NCBI RefSeq assembly: GCF_959029255.1
Contig: NZ_CAUFUE010000007.1
Span: 1 to 64,000, forward strand
Length of the DNA: 64,000 bases
DNA from: an uncultured Bacteroides sp.
GTDB taxonomy: Bacteria; Bacteroidota; Bacteroidia; Bacteroidales; Bacteroidaceae
Reading direction: 5' to 3'
Positions 14,575 through 24,114 of this stretch are shown here, one piece after another. Under the pieces are notes generated by a model. That model saw only the letters and a list, made by a program, of their open reading frames with translations. It had not been told where the DNA came from and searched no databases. Within the stretch, counting starts at the first letter, position 1. Each line of letters opens with the position of its first letter. A program made the position numbers and the translations under genes.

Positions 14575-17500
14575 ATGCGTATGAAAAGTACACGACAGGA
14601 GCGGCTTATATCCGCAAGCCTCATCCGAAGGCTGTGCCTAAGCTTATTGCTTCTATTTGGAGGTTGGGTATCTTTACCTATTTATGCCCAAAAGACTGTC
14701 ACTGTAAATCTGGTCAATCAACCTTTTTCCACATTCATCAAACAGGTGGAACAACAGACAGATTACAAATTCTTTTTTGAAGAGCGAAGTGTTGATGTAA
14801 ACCGGCTCATCAACGTGAAAGCACAAAACCAAGATTTAAAAACAGTATTGGACAAAGCGCTGAACGGCACAAACATTACCTATACAATTACCAATAAAAA
14901 AATTCTTCTGAAGAAATCCGCAACACCCAAGCCCGGAAAAGGGAAAGCCCTTCCCAAAGAGATAACAGGAAATGTGGTGGGAGAAGATGGAGTTCCGATG
15001 ATAGGTGTCAGTATTCAAGTGAAAGGAAAAACGGTAGGCACCGTAACGGATATGGATGGAAACTATCGGTTGTCACTCCCTGCGAATAGTGATGCAATCG
15101 TCGTCTCCTATATAGGATGTATTCCCCAAGAGATTTATTTGAAAGATAATAACTGGCAAAGAATCATTCTACAGGAAGATGTCAATATGCTGGATGCCGT
15201 TGTGGTGGTAGGCTATGGAACAGTGAAGAAAAGAGACCTGACAGGAGCCATCTCAACCGTAAAGGCGGATGAAATGGGGTTGGCAGGTGTTTCTTCCATC
15301 GGACATGCACTGGAAGGAAAGGCAGCCGGTCTGTATGTACGTCAAAACAGCGCACAACCGGGTGGCGGTCTTGATATCCTTGTACGCGGAGCCGGCTCCA
15401 TCAATGCCAACAATGACCCGCTGTATATCGTAGACGGTTTTCCAATCGCCAAGTTAGACCAAGTCGCTTCATCAGACCGAAAGATGAACCCGGGTACTCA
15501 AGGTGTACTCAATTTCTTAAATCCGAATGACGTTGAATCCATTGAGGTGTTGAAAGACGCCAGCGCTACTTCCATCTATGGAGCACGTGCCGCCAATGGC
15601 GTAGTAATCATCACTACTAAACGCGGAAAAGAAGGGAAAGCCAAAGTAAGCTATTCCTACAATTACTCTTACCAGAAATATTCGGATAATTATGACTTGC
15701 TTTCCTTGCCGGAATGGATGGAAGAAAAGAACAGGTCTACTTGGGAATTATGGGTATGGAATAATAAAGTGGCTCCCTGGGGTGGCAAAACCCTTGAAGA
15801 GGCTTTGGCTTCTCCCGTAAACGGTATTAAATATTCCCGCCCTTATACGGAACAGGAAATCGCCAATGCCGGAGCAGGTACAGACTGGTTGGGTTTAGTG
15901 ACCCGTAACGGTCAAATACAGGAACACAACATCAACCTGCAAGGGGGAAGCAAAGGTACACAGTATATGGTATCATTCAACTACTTCAATCACGAAGGTA
16001 TCATACGCAATTCCGGAATGACGCGCTATACCTTGAAGGCAAACATCGACCAGGAGTTCCTGAGCATATTCAAAACCGGTCTGAACCTTACCATGACCCG
16101 TATTATCAATGACAATACCCAACTTGGCTCAGACCGATGGGAGAACTCCGGCCTCATCCGTTCCGCCGTTGAAATGGGGCCTCAAATCAAAGCATACGAC
16201 CCTGAAACGGGGAAATATCCCACCAACCCGCTTGTGGGTACACGCCCCAATCCTTATTCGTTGCTGAACAACATCGACCGTGGCAACACAGACCGTTTGC
16301 TGGGCAATGTATTCGTTGAAGCCCACCCCTTGGACGGCTTAACGCTCCGCGTAAATGCCGGTATAGACCGTGCCATTCAAAGCAGAAAAACTTACCAGCC
16401 TAAAAGCACTTTAAACGGATATAACCTCCAAGGGGTGGCGAGCGCGTACAATGTAGACAACAACCAATACCTGCTCGAAGCCACGGCTACTTATCTGAAG
16501 ACATTCGCCCAAGTTCATAAGGTAAATCTATTGGCAGGAACTTCCTATGAGCAATTCAACTACGAAGGCCTCAATGCCGGAAACAATAACTTCCTGACGG
16601 ACGGATTTATTTATAATAATCTTGGCGCAGGCGCTGGAAACAAAATCGTAGGGTCGAGCAGTTCGGAAAACAAAATGCTCTCTTACTTCTTTCGTGCCAA
16701 TTATATTCTGAAAGACCGTTATTTGCTGACAGCCACCTTGCGCTCGGATGGCGCCAGTGTATTTGCCAAAAACCATAAATGGGGGTATTTCCCTTCTGTT
16801 GCCGTAGGGTGGACTCTCAGTGAAGAGAACTTCATGAAGAAGGCTTCCGACTGGCTGAGTATGCTGAAGTTCAGAGTAAGTTGGGGACAGACCGGTAACG
16901 CGGATATCAGCACAAACGCATTTGCCAGTTATTATGCACAGGAAGCTTACAACAAGGAAGATAAATCCAAGCAAATCGGAGTATTCCAGGGACGGCTCGA
17001 AAACCCGGATTTAAAGTGGGAAACCACCACCGAGTGGAACATCGGACTTGACTTCGGCTTCTTCAACAGCCGTATCAGCGGCTCTGTGGAGTACTATCAC
17101 AAAGTTATTTCGGACTTGCTGAATTACAAGCCTCTAAACTCCTACCAGACTATAACACAAGTTATAGCGAACATAGGAAAGACTCAAAGCACCGGTGTCG
17201 AAATAACCTTGAACACCAAGAATATCGTGAATAAGAATTTCTTCTGGTCCACAGACTTCACGTTTACAAAATATAAAGACCGCTGGAAAGAACGTACTCC
17301 CGACTGGAAGCCTGCCGTGTATGAAAAATACGATGCACCAATCAGAGCCATCTATTCACGCCGCGCCGACCATATTCTGCAAATAGGTGAGGAAGTTCCC
17401 GCCGCACAGCCTCAATTAGTCCCCGGGCAGTTGGTTATTAAAGACATCAACGGCTATGTACGCGACGCGAACGGCGACCCCGTAGTCGATGCAAACGGAC

Positions 17501-18057
17501 GCTTCCAGTTGCTGGGACATGCTGACAATATTATTGATGATGCCGACATGGAACTAATCGGTACGAGCGACCCGGGATGGCTGGCAGGTATGACCAATAC
17601 ATTTAAATACAAAGACTTTGACCTCAGTTTCCATCTCAATGGAATGTTCGACCGCATCATGGAAGACCCCACCGCCATGGAATACGGCATCTCCGCAGAC
17701 GGTATTGCACGCTACGGACTGAACGCTCTCCGTTCGGTTAAAGACCGCTGGACATGGGATAATCCGTCCGCAACCAACCCCAGTACTTTCCAGGGATGGG
17801 AAAACACGTACAGTTCGGGTGATTTTTATTATCAGAAAGCTTGGTTCATCCGCATGCAGAACATTACTTTGGGATATACACTGCCCAAGCGCTGGTTGAT
17901 AAATACCAAAGTAATCTCCAACCTGCGCCTGCATGCCAGCATCAACAATGCCTTTATAATCACCCCATATAAGGGCTTGGATCCCGAAACGGATTATTAT
18001 GCCGCTTCCTATCCCAATGCGAGAACATTCAGCTTCGGAGTTGATATCTCATTCTGA
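14575..18057 (+). CDS. SusC/RagA TonB-dependent outer-membrane transporter with STN domain
   Basis: The 1160-residue protein has a signal peptide, an STN (secretin/TonB N-terminal) domain at ~residues 45-105, a carboxypeptidase-D-like beta-sandwich (ITGNVVGEDGVPMIGVSI, ~130-205), the plug (VVVVGYGTVKKRDLTGAIS) and a C-terminal barrel ending FGVDISF. It imports oligosaccharides together with SusD. The STN domain marks transporters that signal across the envelope to a FecR-type anti-sigma factor, here encoded at 25256. Start could equally be the ATG at 14581. It begins the five-gene plus-strand block. Confidence 0.95.
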   Translation: MRMKSTRQERLISASLIRRLCLSLLLLFGGWVSLPIYAQKTVTVNLVNQPFSTFIKQVEQQTDYKFFFEERSVDVNRLINVKAQNQDLKTVLDKALNGTNITYTITNKKILLKKSATPKPGKGKALPKEITGNVVGEDGVPMIGVSIQVKGKTVGTVTDMDGNYRLSLPANSDAIVVSYIGCIPQEIYLKDNNWQRIILQEDVNMLDAVVVVGYGTVKKRDLTGAISTVKADEMGLAGVSSIGHALEGKAAGLYVRQNSAQPGGGLDILVRGAGSINANNDPLYIVDGFPIAKLDQVASSDRKMNPGTQGVLNFLNPNDVESIEVLKDASATSIYGARAANGVVIITTKRGKEGKAKVSYSYNYSYQKYSDNYDLLSLPEWMEEKNRSTWELWVWNNKVAPWGGKTLEEALASPVNGIKYSRPYTEQEIANAGAGTDWLGLVTRNGQIQEHNINLQGGSKGTQYMVSFNYFNHEGIIRNSGMTRYTLKANIDQEFLSIFKTGLNLTMTRIINDNTQLGSDRWENSGLIRSAVEMGPQIKAYDPETGKYPTNPLVGTRPNPYSLLNNIDRGNTDRLLGNVFVEAHPLDGLTLRVNAGIDRAIQSRKTYQPKSTLNGYNLQGVASAYNVDNNQYLLEATATYLKTFAQVHKVNLLAGTSYEQFNYEGLNAGNNNFLTDGFIYNNLGAGAGNKIVGSSSSENKMLSYFFRANYILKDRYLLTATLRSDGASVFAKNHKWGYFPSVAVGWTLSEENFMKKASDWLSMLKFRVSWGQTGNADISTNAFASYYAQEAYNKEDKSKQIGVFQGRLENPDLKWETTTEWNIGLDFGFFNSRISGSVEYYHKVISDLLNYKPLNSYQTITQVIANIGKTQSTGVEITLNTKNIVNKNFFWSTDFTFTKYKDRWKERTPDWKPAVYEKYDAPIRAIYSRRADHILQIGEEVPAAQPQLVPGQLVIKDINGYVRDANGDPVVDANGRFQLLGHADNIIDDADMELIGTSDPGWLAGMTNTFKYKDFDLSFHLNGMFDRIMEDPTAMEYGISADGIARYGLNALRSVKDRWTWDNPSATNPSTFQGWENTYSSGDFYYQKAWFIRMQNITLGYTLPKRWLINTKVISNLRLHASINNAFIITPYKGLDPETDYYAASYPNARTFSFGVDISF

Positions 18058-18083
18058 TACTTATAATTTTAAAACATGCAATT

Positions 18084-19625
18084 ATGAAACGAACCATTAA
18101 AACATATCTCGCAGCCATCGTATTTATAGGTACATGCCTGAGTAGCTGTATAGACCTTGACCCGATAGATTATTCCGAAATCAACCCTTCAAACTTTCCT
18201 AAGAGCGAAGAGGACTTGAAAGCCCTCGTCCTTTCCTGTTATTACCCGCTACGGGGCAACTGGTGGGACGGAATACACTCTCCTTCCGAACGGGGAGTTA
18301 TGTTTGTCAACGACGCAACCACAGAAATTCTAACCCAAACATGGGGGACGGCATACGACTGTTCCCTGCTAAATTTCTTTCCCGAAACCGAGGGAGTAAC
18401 CTTCTTTTACTATGAAAACAAAGAGCCTTACGGATATGCCAACAAAGTGAGCCGGTGCACACTCGTACTGGACCAAATCAGCAAAAGCACCTTATCCGAT
18501 GAACTGAAGAACCGTTACAGCGCAGAGGTGAGGTGTGCACGCGGAATGCTCTCCTACATCCTGTTCGACATGTATGGTCCTTTAGTGGTGGCTCCCATCG
18601 ATGTCCTGCTGAATCCGCTGGAAGAAGCGCCGTTACCGCGCCTGTCGCACGAAGACATGGTGAAATTCATTGAGGACGACCTCTTATTCGCGTCGGAATA
18701 CCTGCCTTATCCCGGAGCTACGGAATATGGTAAATTCAGCAACGGATTGGCAAAAATGCTTCTCATCCGCCTTTATCTGCACGAAACGGTACTTAATAAA
18801 GACTACTACAAACAAGTGGAAATTCTAGCCCGTGAGCTGATGACCTCCAAATATGGTTATCAACTGATGAGTGAATATCCCGCCATGTTTGAAGTAGGCG
18901 GACAAGGTAGTGCGAATAAAGAGATTATCTGGTCAATTCCTTCATCCAGCGAAGGACCTAACATGAATCAGTGGCACATGGGAGCGCTCCCCACCGATTT
19001 CAATCAGAATGGCATGGGGGCAGGCTGGGGAATATGCACCAGTACGTGGTGGTTCTATGACACCTTTGAGTCCAATGATACTCGGAAAACCTACCTGCTA
19101 GACCATTATACAAATGCCGCAGGTGAGGTCATAGACCGTAACACGCCGAATTCTCCTTTAGCTACAGGACCTATCCCGCTGAAAATCGGATACGACCCGG
19201 CAGTATTGGGTTCCGGAGGATATTCCGATATCGATGTGATTGTTTACCGTTATGCGGATGTCTACCTCTCACTGGCGGAAGCGCTCGTCATGAAACCGGG
19301 AGCGACACAGGCTGATTACACCGAAGCACTGGGCTATGTGAACAAGATACGTGAACGTGCCAAGCTGAAAGGTCTTAAAATGGAAGATGTCAATACGCAG
19401 GAGAAGTTCATAGACGTGATTCTAAAAGAGAGAAGCCATGAATTCTGGTGCGAAAACGGCCAATACCGTGCAGACCTGATCCGGCATGACAAGTTTGTAC
19501 AACGTGCCATTGACGTTACACAGACCCCATACGCAAACAAGTACAAAGAATTATACCCATTGCCTCTTTCCGTCATCACAGACGGCAAGGGACAAGTAAA
19601 ACAAAATCCAGGTTATGATAAATAA
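18084..19625 (+). CDS. SusD/RagB family glycan-binding lipoprotein
   Basis: The 513-residue product has a lipobox (LSSC, Cys22) and the RagB/SusD alpha-helical fold signatures, including the N-terminal YSEINPSNFPKSEEDLKALV segment, AEVRCARGMLSYILFDMYGP and a C-terminal ERSHEFWCENGQYRADLIRHDKF motif. It caps the SusC channel at the cell surface and binds the glycan. It follows SusC by 26 bases, and its end overlaps the next gene by 11 bases. Confidence 0.95.
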   Translation: MKRTIKTYLAAIVFIGTCLSSCIDLDPIDYSEINPSNFPKSEEDLKALVLSCYYPLRGNWWDGIHSPSERGVMFVNDATTEILTQTWGTAYDCSLLNFFPETEGVTFFYYENKEPYGYANKVSRCTLVLDQISKSTLSDELKNRYSAEVRCARGMLSYILFDMYGPLVVAPIDVLLNPLEEAPLPRLSHEDMVKFIEDDLLFASEYLPYPGATEYGKFSNGLAKMLLIRLYLHETVLNKDYYKQVEILARELMTSKYGYQLMSEYPAMFEVGGQGSANKEIIWSIPSSSEGPNMNQWHMGALPTDFNQNGMGAGWGICTSTWWFYDTFESNDTRKTYLLDHYTNAAGEVIDRNTPNSPLATGPIPLKIGYDPAVLGSGGYSDIDVIVYRYADVYLSLAEALVMKPGATQADYTEALGYVNKIRERAKLKGLKMEDVNTQEKFIDVILKERSHEFWCENGQYRADLIRHDKFVQRAIDVTQTPYANKYKELYPLPLSVITDGKGQVKQNPGYDK

Positions 19626-21084
19626 GATATTCAAAAGAAATAGCTTAATTGCCCTGTTACCCTTCTGTTTCATTTTAGGGATTACGGCATGTGGAAGTGA
19701 CAATCACTCCGATACGGATAATGGCGGTTCCTCCAACGGCGGCGGCACTGTGACGAACCCGGTAAAAACAGTGAATTATATTCCTGTCAATGATTTGTTC
19801 CCCAATCCGGAACGAGGTTTCTACAAATATACCGACAGTAAAGGCACACCTGCACTTTCGGAACAAACCCTGCGTGGCTACAGACAAAACAATATTTCCC
19901 TTATCTACCGGCTCTATTATCTGGGGAACTTCAAGGACACCCCAATCAGCGATGCCTTTCTGTCACAAATCAGGAAAGATATGGAAGTATCCCGTAAAGC
20001 AGGAATAAAAATCATCCTTCGGTTTGCCTATTCACTGGCGATTGAAGAACCGGATGCATCCCTTGCAACCATCCTACAGCACCTGGAACAGGTGAAACCC
20101 ATATTACAGGAAAACAAAGACGTGATAGCTGTATTGCAGGCAGGATTTATCGGTTCGTGGGGAGAGTGGTATTATACCACCAACAACCTGAATAACGATG
20201 CAGCCCGCAAGGCTGTATTGGATAAAATTCTGGAAGTCTTGCCTGCCGAGCGTACCGTGCAAGTGAGGACTCCCAATTATAAACGCAACTATGTAGGAAT
20301 AAAAACCGCCATCCGGGCAGAAGATGCCTATAGCGGCAAGGCGGTTGCACGCATCGGGCATCACAATGACTGCTTCATGGCGAGTGTCGATGATTATGGA
20401 ACCTACACAGACGCAACTGTCGATAAGAATTACCTGAACGGAGAAGGACTCTATTTGCCGATAGGAGGTGAAACCTGCCCGCCGGAAGGGGTGGACCCTG
20501 CCGACTGTGACAAAGCGCAATCGGAAATGCGTAACCTGCGCTGGTCTTACCTGAATGAAGATTATTACAGAGGTGTCAATGACAACTGGATAACGGGAGG
20601 ATGTATGGATGGTATTATCCGCGAAATGGGCTACCGGATTGTATTACAAAAAGGTGAGTTCTCTGAAAAGCACACTCCCGGCAGTGAGCTGTCCGCCGTA
20701 CTCACCTTGCAAAACCTAGGTTATGCCCCTCCTTTCAATCCTAGAAAAGTAGAGCTTATTTTGCGCTCGGAAGACGGGAAGACAACCTATACAGCCTCTC
20801 TGCCAGATGACCCACGGAAGTGGCAACCCTTTAAGACAGCCACCATAGAGGCAAAAGTCGCATTGCCCCAAGAGCTGGCAACGGGTAATTACAAGCTGTA
20901 CCTGTTTCTGCCCGATCCGGAAAGCGCGATACACGACCGCCCGGAATATGCCATACGCCTGGGAAACCGGAATTGCTGGGAAGAAGCAACGGGATACAAC
21001 GACTTGGGAGTGGACATTCAGGTTGATGCGTCCCAGGGATTACCTGCAAGCCAGTCATCCATTAAATTCACGCTAAAGAAGTAG
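19615..21084 (+). CDS. DUF4874/DUF4832 lipoprotein (glycosidase-like TIM barrel)
   Basis: The 489-residue lipoprotein (lipobox ITAC) has a Ser/Gly/Asn-rich linker and then a barrel region with NPERGFYKYT, ISLIYRLYYLGNF, GIKIILRFAYS and QAGFIGSWGEWYYTTNN, matching the DUF4874 pattern, followed by DUF4832 with a C-terminal beta-sandwich. Families of this kind look like glycoside hydrolases, and the Glu in SWGEWY is a plausible catalytic residue, but no activity is assigned. The 11-base overlap with SusD implies translational coupling. Confidence 0.8.
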   Translation: MINKIFKRNSLIALLPFCFILGITACGSDNHSDTDNGGSSNGGGTVTNPVKTVNYIPVNDLFPNPERGFYKYTDSKGTPALSEQTLRGYRQNNISLIYRLYYLGNFKDTPISDAFLSQIRKDMEVSRKAGIKIILRFAYSLAIEEPDASLATILQHLEQVKPILQENKDVIAVLQAGFIGSWGEWYYTTNNLNNDAARKAVLDKILEVLPAERTVQVRTPNYKRNYVGIKTAIRAEDAYSGKAVARIGHHNDCFMASVDDYGTYTDATVDKNYLNGEGLYLPIGGETCPPEGVDPADCDKAQSEMRNLRWSYLNEDYYRGVNDNWITGGCMDGIIREMGYRIVLQKGEFSEKHTPGSELSAVLTLQNLGYAPPFNPRKVELILRSEDGKTTYTASLPDDPRKWQPFKTATIEAKVALPQELATGNYKLYLFLPDPESAIHDRPEYAIRLGNRNCWEEATGYNDLGVDIQVDASQGLPASQSSIKFTLKK

Positions 21085-21088
21085 GCTT

Positions 21089-22207
21089 ATGGCAACCGCT
21101 GATAAACGTTTGGCATCCCTGGACCTGTTAAGAGGCTTTGACTTGTTCTGCCTGTTAATGCTCCAACCCATCCTGATTACCTGGCTCGAGATAGAGGACA
21201 ATCCGGTGCTGGCCCCCATAACCCGCCAATTCACCCATGTGGAATGGCAAGGAGTGGCATTTTGGGACCTGATAATGCCTCTCTTCATGTTTATGTCGGG
21301 CATCACGATTCCATTCGCTATGTCCAAATATAAACAAGGAGAAAAAGTAGACCGTCACTTCTATTTGAGATTGTTCAAACGCTTTTTTATCCTGTTCTTT
21401 TTAGGCTGGGTAGTACAAGGCAATTTATTGGCGCTGGACATCAGGCAGTTTCATATATTCGCCAATACGCTCCAGGCAATTGCCGTAGGATATGTGGTAG
21501 CCGCCCTGCTCTACATCCGTTGCTCATTCCGCACACAAGTAGGTTTTACCGCCTTGTCTTTCATAGCTTACCTGCTGGTTTTCGCTACAGCAGGTAAGAT
21601 GAATTATGAACCGGAAACCAATATAGCGGAAGAAGTAGACCGCTATATCCTGGGACCTTTGCGTGACGGAGTTATCTGGAACGATGGCACCTGGAGTTTC
21701 AGCTCTTCCTATCACTACACATGGATTTTAAGCAGCTTCAATTTCATCGTCACAGTGATGCTTGGAAGCTTTGCCGGACATATACTCCGGCTCCCCAAAA
21801 GCCCCGCTCAACGATTAAAAAGATTATCGGTGACAGGAATTGTTCTGGTTATAGCAGCCCTACTAATGAATCCATTCTTCCCGATTATCAAGCATATATG
21901 GAGCAGTTCCATGACTCTCTTTTATGGTGGAGTATGTTTTTTATTGATGGGAATATTCTACTATCTGATTGATATCAAAGGATGGAAAACAGGAATAGGC
22001 TGGCTGAAATATTATGGTATGAATTCCATAGCCGCCTACTGTTTATTTGAGGTCGTCAATTTCCGCTGTATATCAGACTCTCTCTTTTTCGGGCTGGAAC
22101 AGTGGCTCGGAAACTATTACCCGCTGGTTGGTATCTGTTTTCAGTCAATCATTGTATGGCTGATTGTAAAATGGATGTACGACCACAAAATATTTCTCAA
22201 AGCTTAA
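21089..22207 (+). CDS. Multi-pass membrane acetyltransferase-like protein (HGSNAT/DUF5009 type)
   Basis: The 372-residue protein has about ten membrane helices and begins RLASLDLLRGFDLFCLLML, the family motif of heparan-alpha-glucosaminide N-acetyltransferase-like and NagX-like proteins. A conserved histidine-containing loop (FTHVEWQGVAFWDLIMPLFMF) follows. It could transfer acetyl groups to sugars in the periplasm or move an acetylated sugar, which would suggest an amino sugar or acetylated glycan as the substrate of this locus. It starts 4 bases after the DUF4832 gene. Confidence 0.8.
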   Translation: MATADKRLASLDLLRGFDLFCLLMLQPILITWLEIEDNPVLAPITRQFTHVEWQGVAFWDLIMPLFMFMSGITIPFAMSKYKQGEKVDRHFYLRLFKRFFILFFLGWVVQGNLLALDIRQFHIFANTLQAIAVGYVVAALLYIRCSFRTQVGFTALSFIAYLLVFATAGKMNYEPETNIAEEVDRYILGPLRDGVIWNDGTWSFSSSYHYTWILSSFNFIVTVMLGSFAGHILRLPKSPAQRLKRLSVTGIVLVIAALLMNPFFPIIKHIWSSSMTLFYGGVCFLLMGIFYYLIDIKGWKTGIGWLKYYGMNSIAAYCLFEVVNFRCISDSLFFGLEQWLGNYYPLVGICFQSIIVWLIVKWMYDHKIFLKA

Positions 22208-22219
22208 CCTTTAAAAAAT

Positions 22220-23989
22220 ATGACTATGTTCTTAAAAAAATTATTTATACTATCAGTAAGTGTCCTCCCGCTATTCTTTTATGGATGCGATGACGATGAC
22301 ACGGCAACCGCAGACAATGCGCCCAAACCGGAAATGAATATAATTGTATCTCCCCAAGATGGTTTGTCATACGGAGACAAGGTCTCCGTTACAGGCACGC
22401 TTACCGACGAAAGAAACCTCAAAATGTACACCATTCTCCTGAAAGACAAAAACGAGACAGAACTTTACAGGAAAGAGCAGATGCTCCTCGGGCAGAGTTT
22501 TCAGATGAACGAGAAACTATCCATCCCCTTGCCCAAGAATGCGGAAGTGGAAAATCTTCAGTTAGAAGTGACCCTTGAGAACAGCCGTACGGGGAAACTT
22601 ACGCAAAGCTTCGACTTGACATCGCTGAAAGTCCCCACTTTCAATAAGCTCTACCTTCTGCTGGGAAACAAATCCGTAGTTGAATTATCACCCAACGGGG
22701 ATGTCTTTGAGGTTGAAGAAACTTTTCCCGCCAATGTAAAAGGCATCATCTCCACTACCCCTACCAATACCGGTTTGTATTGGGGAACAAAGAATGGGGA
22801 AATTCAGAGCATGGCAAAAGATTCCATCCTTATAGGCAGCGCTTCCGAGGCTTCCTGCAAGATTACATTCAACCCCAAGACCTTTGAGTTGACCTTTGGA
22901 GAGAGACATGGATGGGTAACTCTTCCCACTACGGACAGCTATTACATCCTCGGTACAATTTCCGGTCATTGGCAAGATGGGGAAATTAAAGAAGAAAAAG
23001 CAAAGATGCGCATGCAGGGCTATGAAAGCGGTAACTTGCGCTACTACACTTGGTTCCCGCCCCAAGGAGAAGACCCCGAAACGGGTATGTGGGGTTCCAT
23101 AGCCGCCGGAGTATTCCGCTTAAAGAAAGCCGGAACGGATGCATACATACTATGGGACGGCAATCGGATTTTAAATGGCACTACAAACGACACCGGCCGG
23201 AGTTTCCCCATCACCGCAGGAGGCGCATTTGAAATTCGTGTATATTTTGAAGGGGACGAATGTACCAAAGTGTCCGTAATGGGCAGTGACCGGGCCCTTG
23301 AATTTGCAACAGGGCAGGTCAAAGCAAACGGTGTGGCAATGCACAATGAAATAGACTTTGCAGGAGCGCAACTGAAATTAAAGGAAGGCACAAGTTATAT
23401 TTACGAGGGGAAAGTGGCACTGACCAAAGGACAATCCGTCACTTCCGACTTGGTAGACTTATCGCTCTTTACTGAAAACAAGGTTCAGAATAATATATTC
23501 TCAGGAAGTGGCAATGCCACCTGGACGCTGCTGGCACCTTCCGCCGATTATATCATCCGGCTGGATGCTTTCAGCGGTTCATCATACGCATGTCCGGTAG
23601 ACGGATATCCCAATGTGATATATATGGACGGCTGGAGTTGGGCATATTCCGAGACAAGCACCGGTGTGGTATGGAGTGACGACCTCATACTCCCATTGAT
23701 TAAGACAGGGGGAACCACTTATGAAGGTTCTTGCTACGTATTCCCGTGGGGAGGCGATGTTAAATTCTATCTGACCCATCCTTCTACCGGAAAGAAAGTA
23801 ACATTGCCTAATACAAACTTCACCGGAGCCAATATCAGTAGCGCGGAGAATGGATTCTTATTGCCTACCAGCGGCGGATACTTCAAAATAACCGTTGACT
23901 TAAAAGAAGGTGTCACTCTATCAGAGGACGGAAATACGGTTACTCCCAACGGTTCGGCGCCATTCACACTGAACTACACTGCTCAATAG
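22220..23989 (+). CDS. SusE/SusF-like surface glycan-binding lipoprotein
   Basis: The 589-residue lipoprotein (lipobox YGC followed by DDDD, a typical surface-export signal in Bacteroides) contains an N-terminal Ig-like domain (NIIVSPQDGLSYGDKVSVTGTL) and then repeated starch-binding-like modules (YYILGTISGHWQDGE, and YPNVIYMDGWSWAYSETSTGVVW late in the protein). Proteins like SusE and SusF hold glycan at the cell surface without cleaving it. It is the last gene of the plus-strand block; the ATG at 22226 is an alternative start. Confidence 0.8.
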   Translation: MTMFLKKLFILSVSVLPLFFYGCDDDDTATADNAPKPEMNIIVSPQDGLSYGDKVSVTGTLTDERNLKMYTILLKDKNETELYRKEQMLLGQSFQMNEKLSIPLPKNAEVENLQLEVTLENSRTGKLTQSFDLTSLKVPTFNKLYLLLGNKSVVELSPNGDVFEVEETFPANVKGIISTTPTNTGLYWGTKNGEIQSMAKDSILIGSASEASCKITFNPKTFELTFGERHGWVTLPTTDSYYILGTISGHWQDGEIKEEKAKMRMQGYESGNLRYYTWFPPQGEDPETGMWGSIAAGVFRLKKAGTDAYILWDGNRILNGTTNDTGRSFPITAGGAFEIRVYFEGDECTKVSVMGSDRALEFATGQVKANGVAMHNEIDFAGAQLKLKEGTSYIYEGKVALTKGQSVTSDLVDLSLFTENKVQNNIFSGSGNATWTLLAPSADYIIRLDAFSGSSYACPVDGYPNVIYMDGWSWAYSETSTGVVWSDDLILPLIKTGGTTYEGSCYVFPWGGDVKFYLTHPSTGKKVTLPNTNFTGANISSAENGFLLPTSGGYFKITVDLKEGVTLSEDGNTVTPNGSAPFTLNYTAQ

Positions 23990-24022
23990 GTATCAAGCGC
24001 TAAGGATATGCTATAAGAAAGC

Positions 24023-24082
24023 AAACGATGTAATTAATCAATTTGAAATCAAATGATTTCAAATTGATTAATTACATCGTTT
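24023..24082. terminator. Perfect 28-bp hairpin, bidirectional terminator
   Basis: 24023-24050 pairs perfectly with 24055-24082 around a 4-base loop (AAAT). It lies between the two convergent blocks of the sugar locus (ends 23989 and 24115), with A-rich and T-rich flanks on either side, so it should stop both. Confidence 0.85.
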
Positions 24083-24114
24083 CTTTTTCTTATTTTCAGT
24101 GGGTATTTATGCTA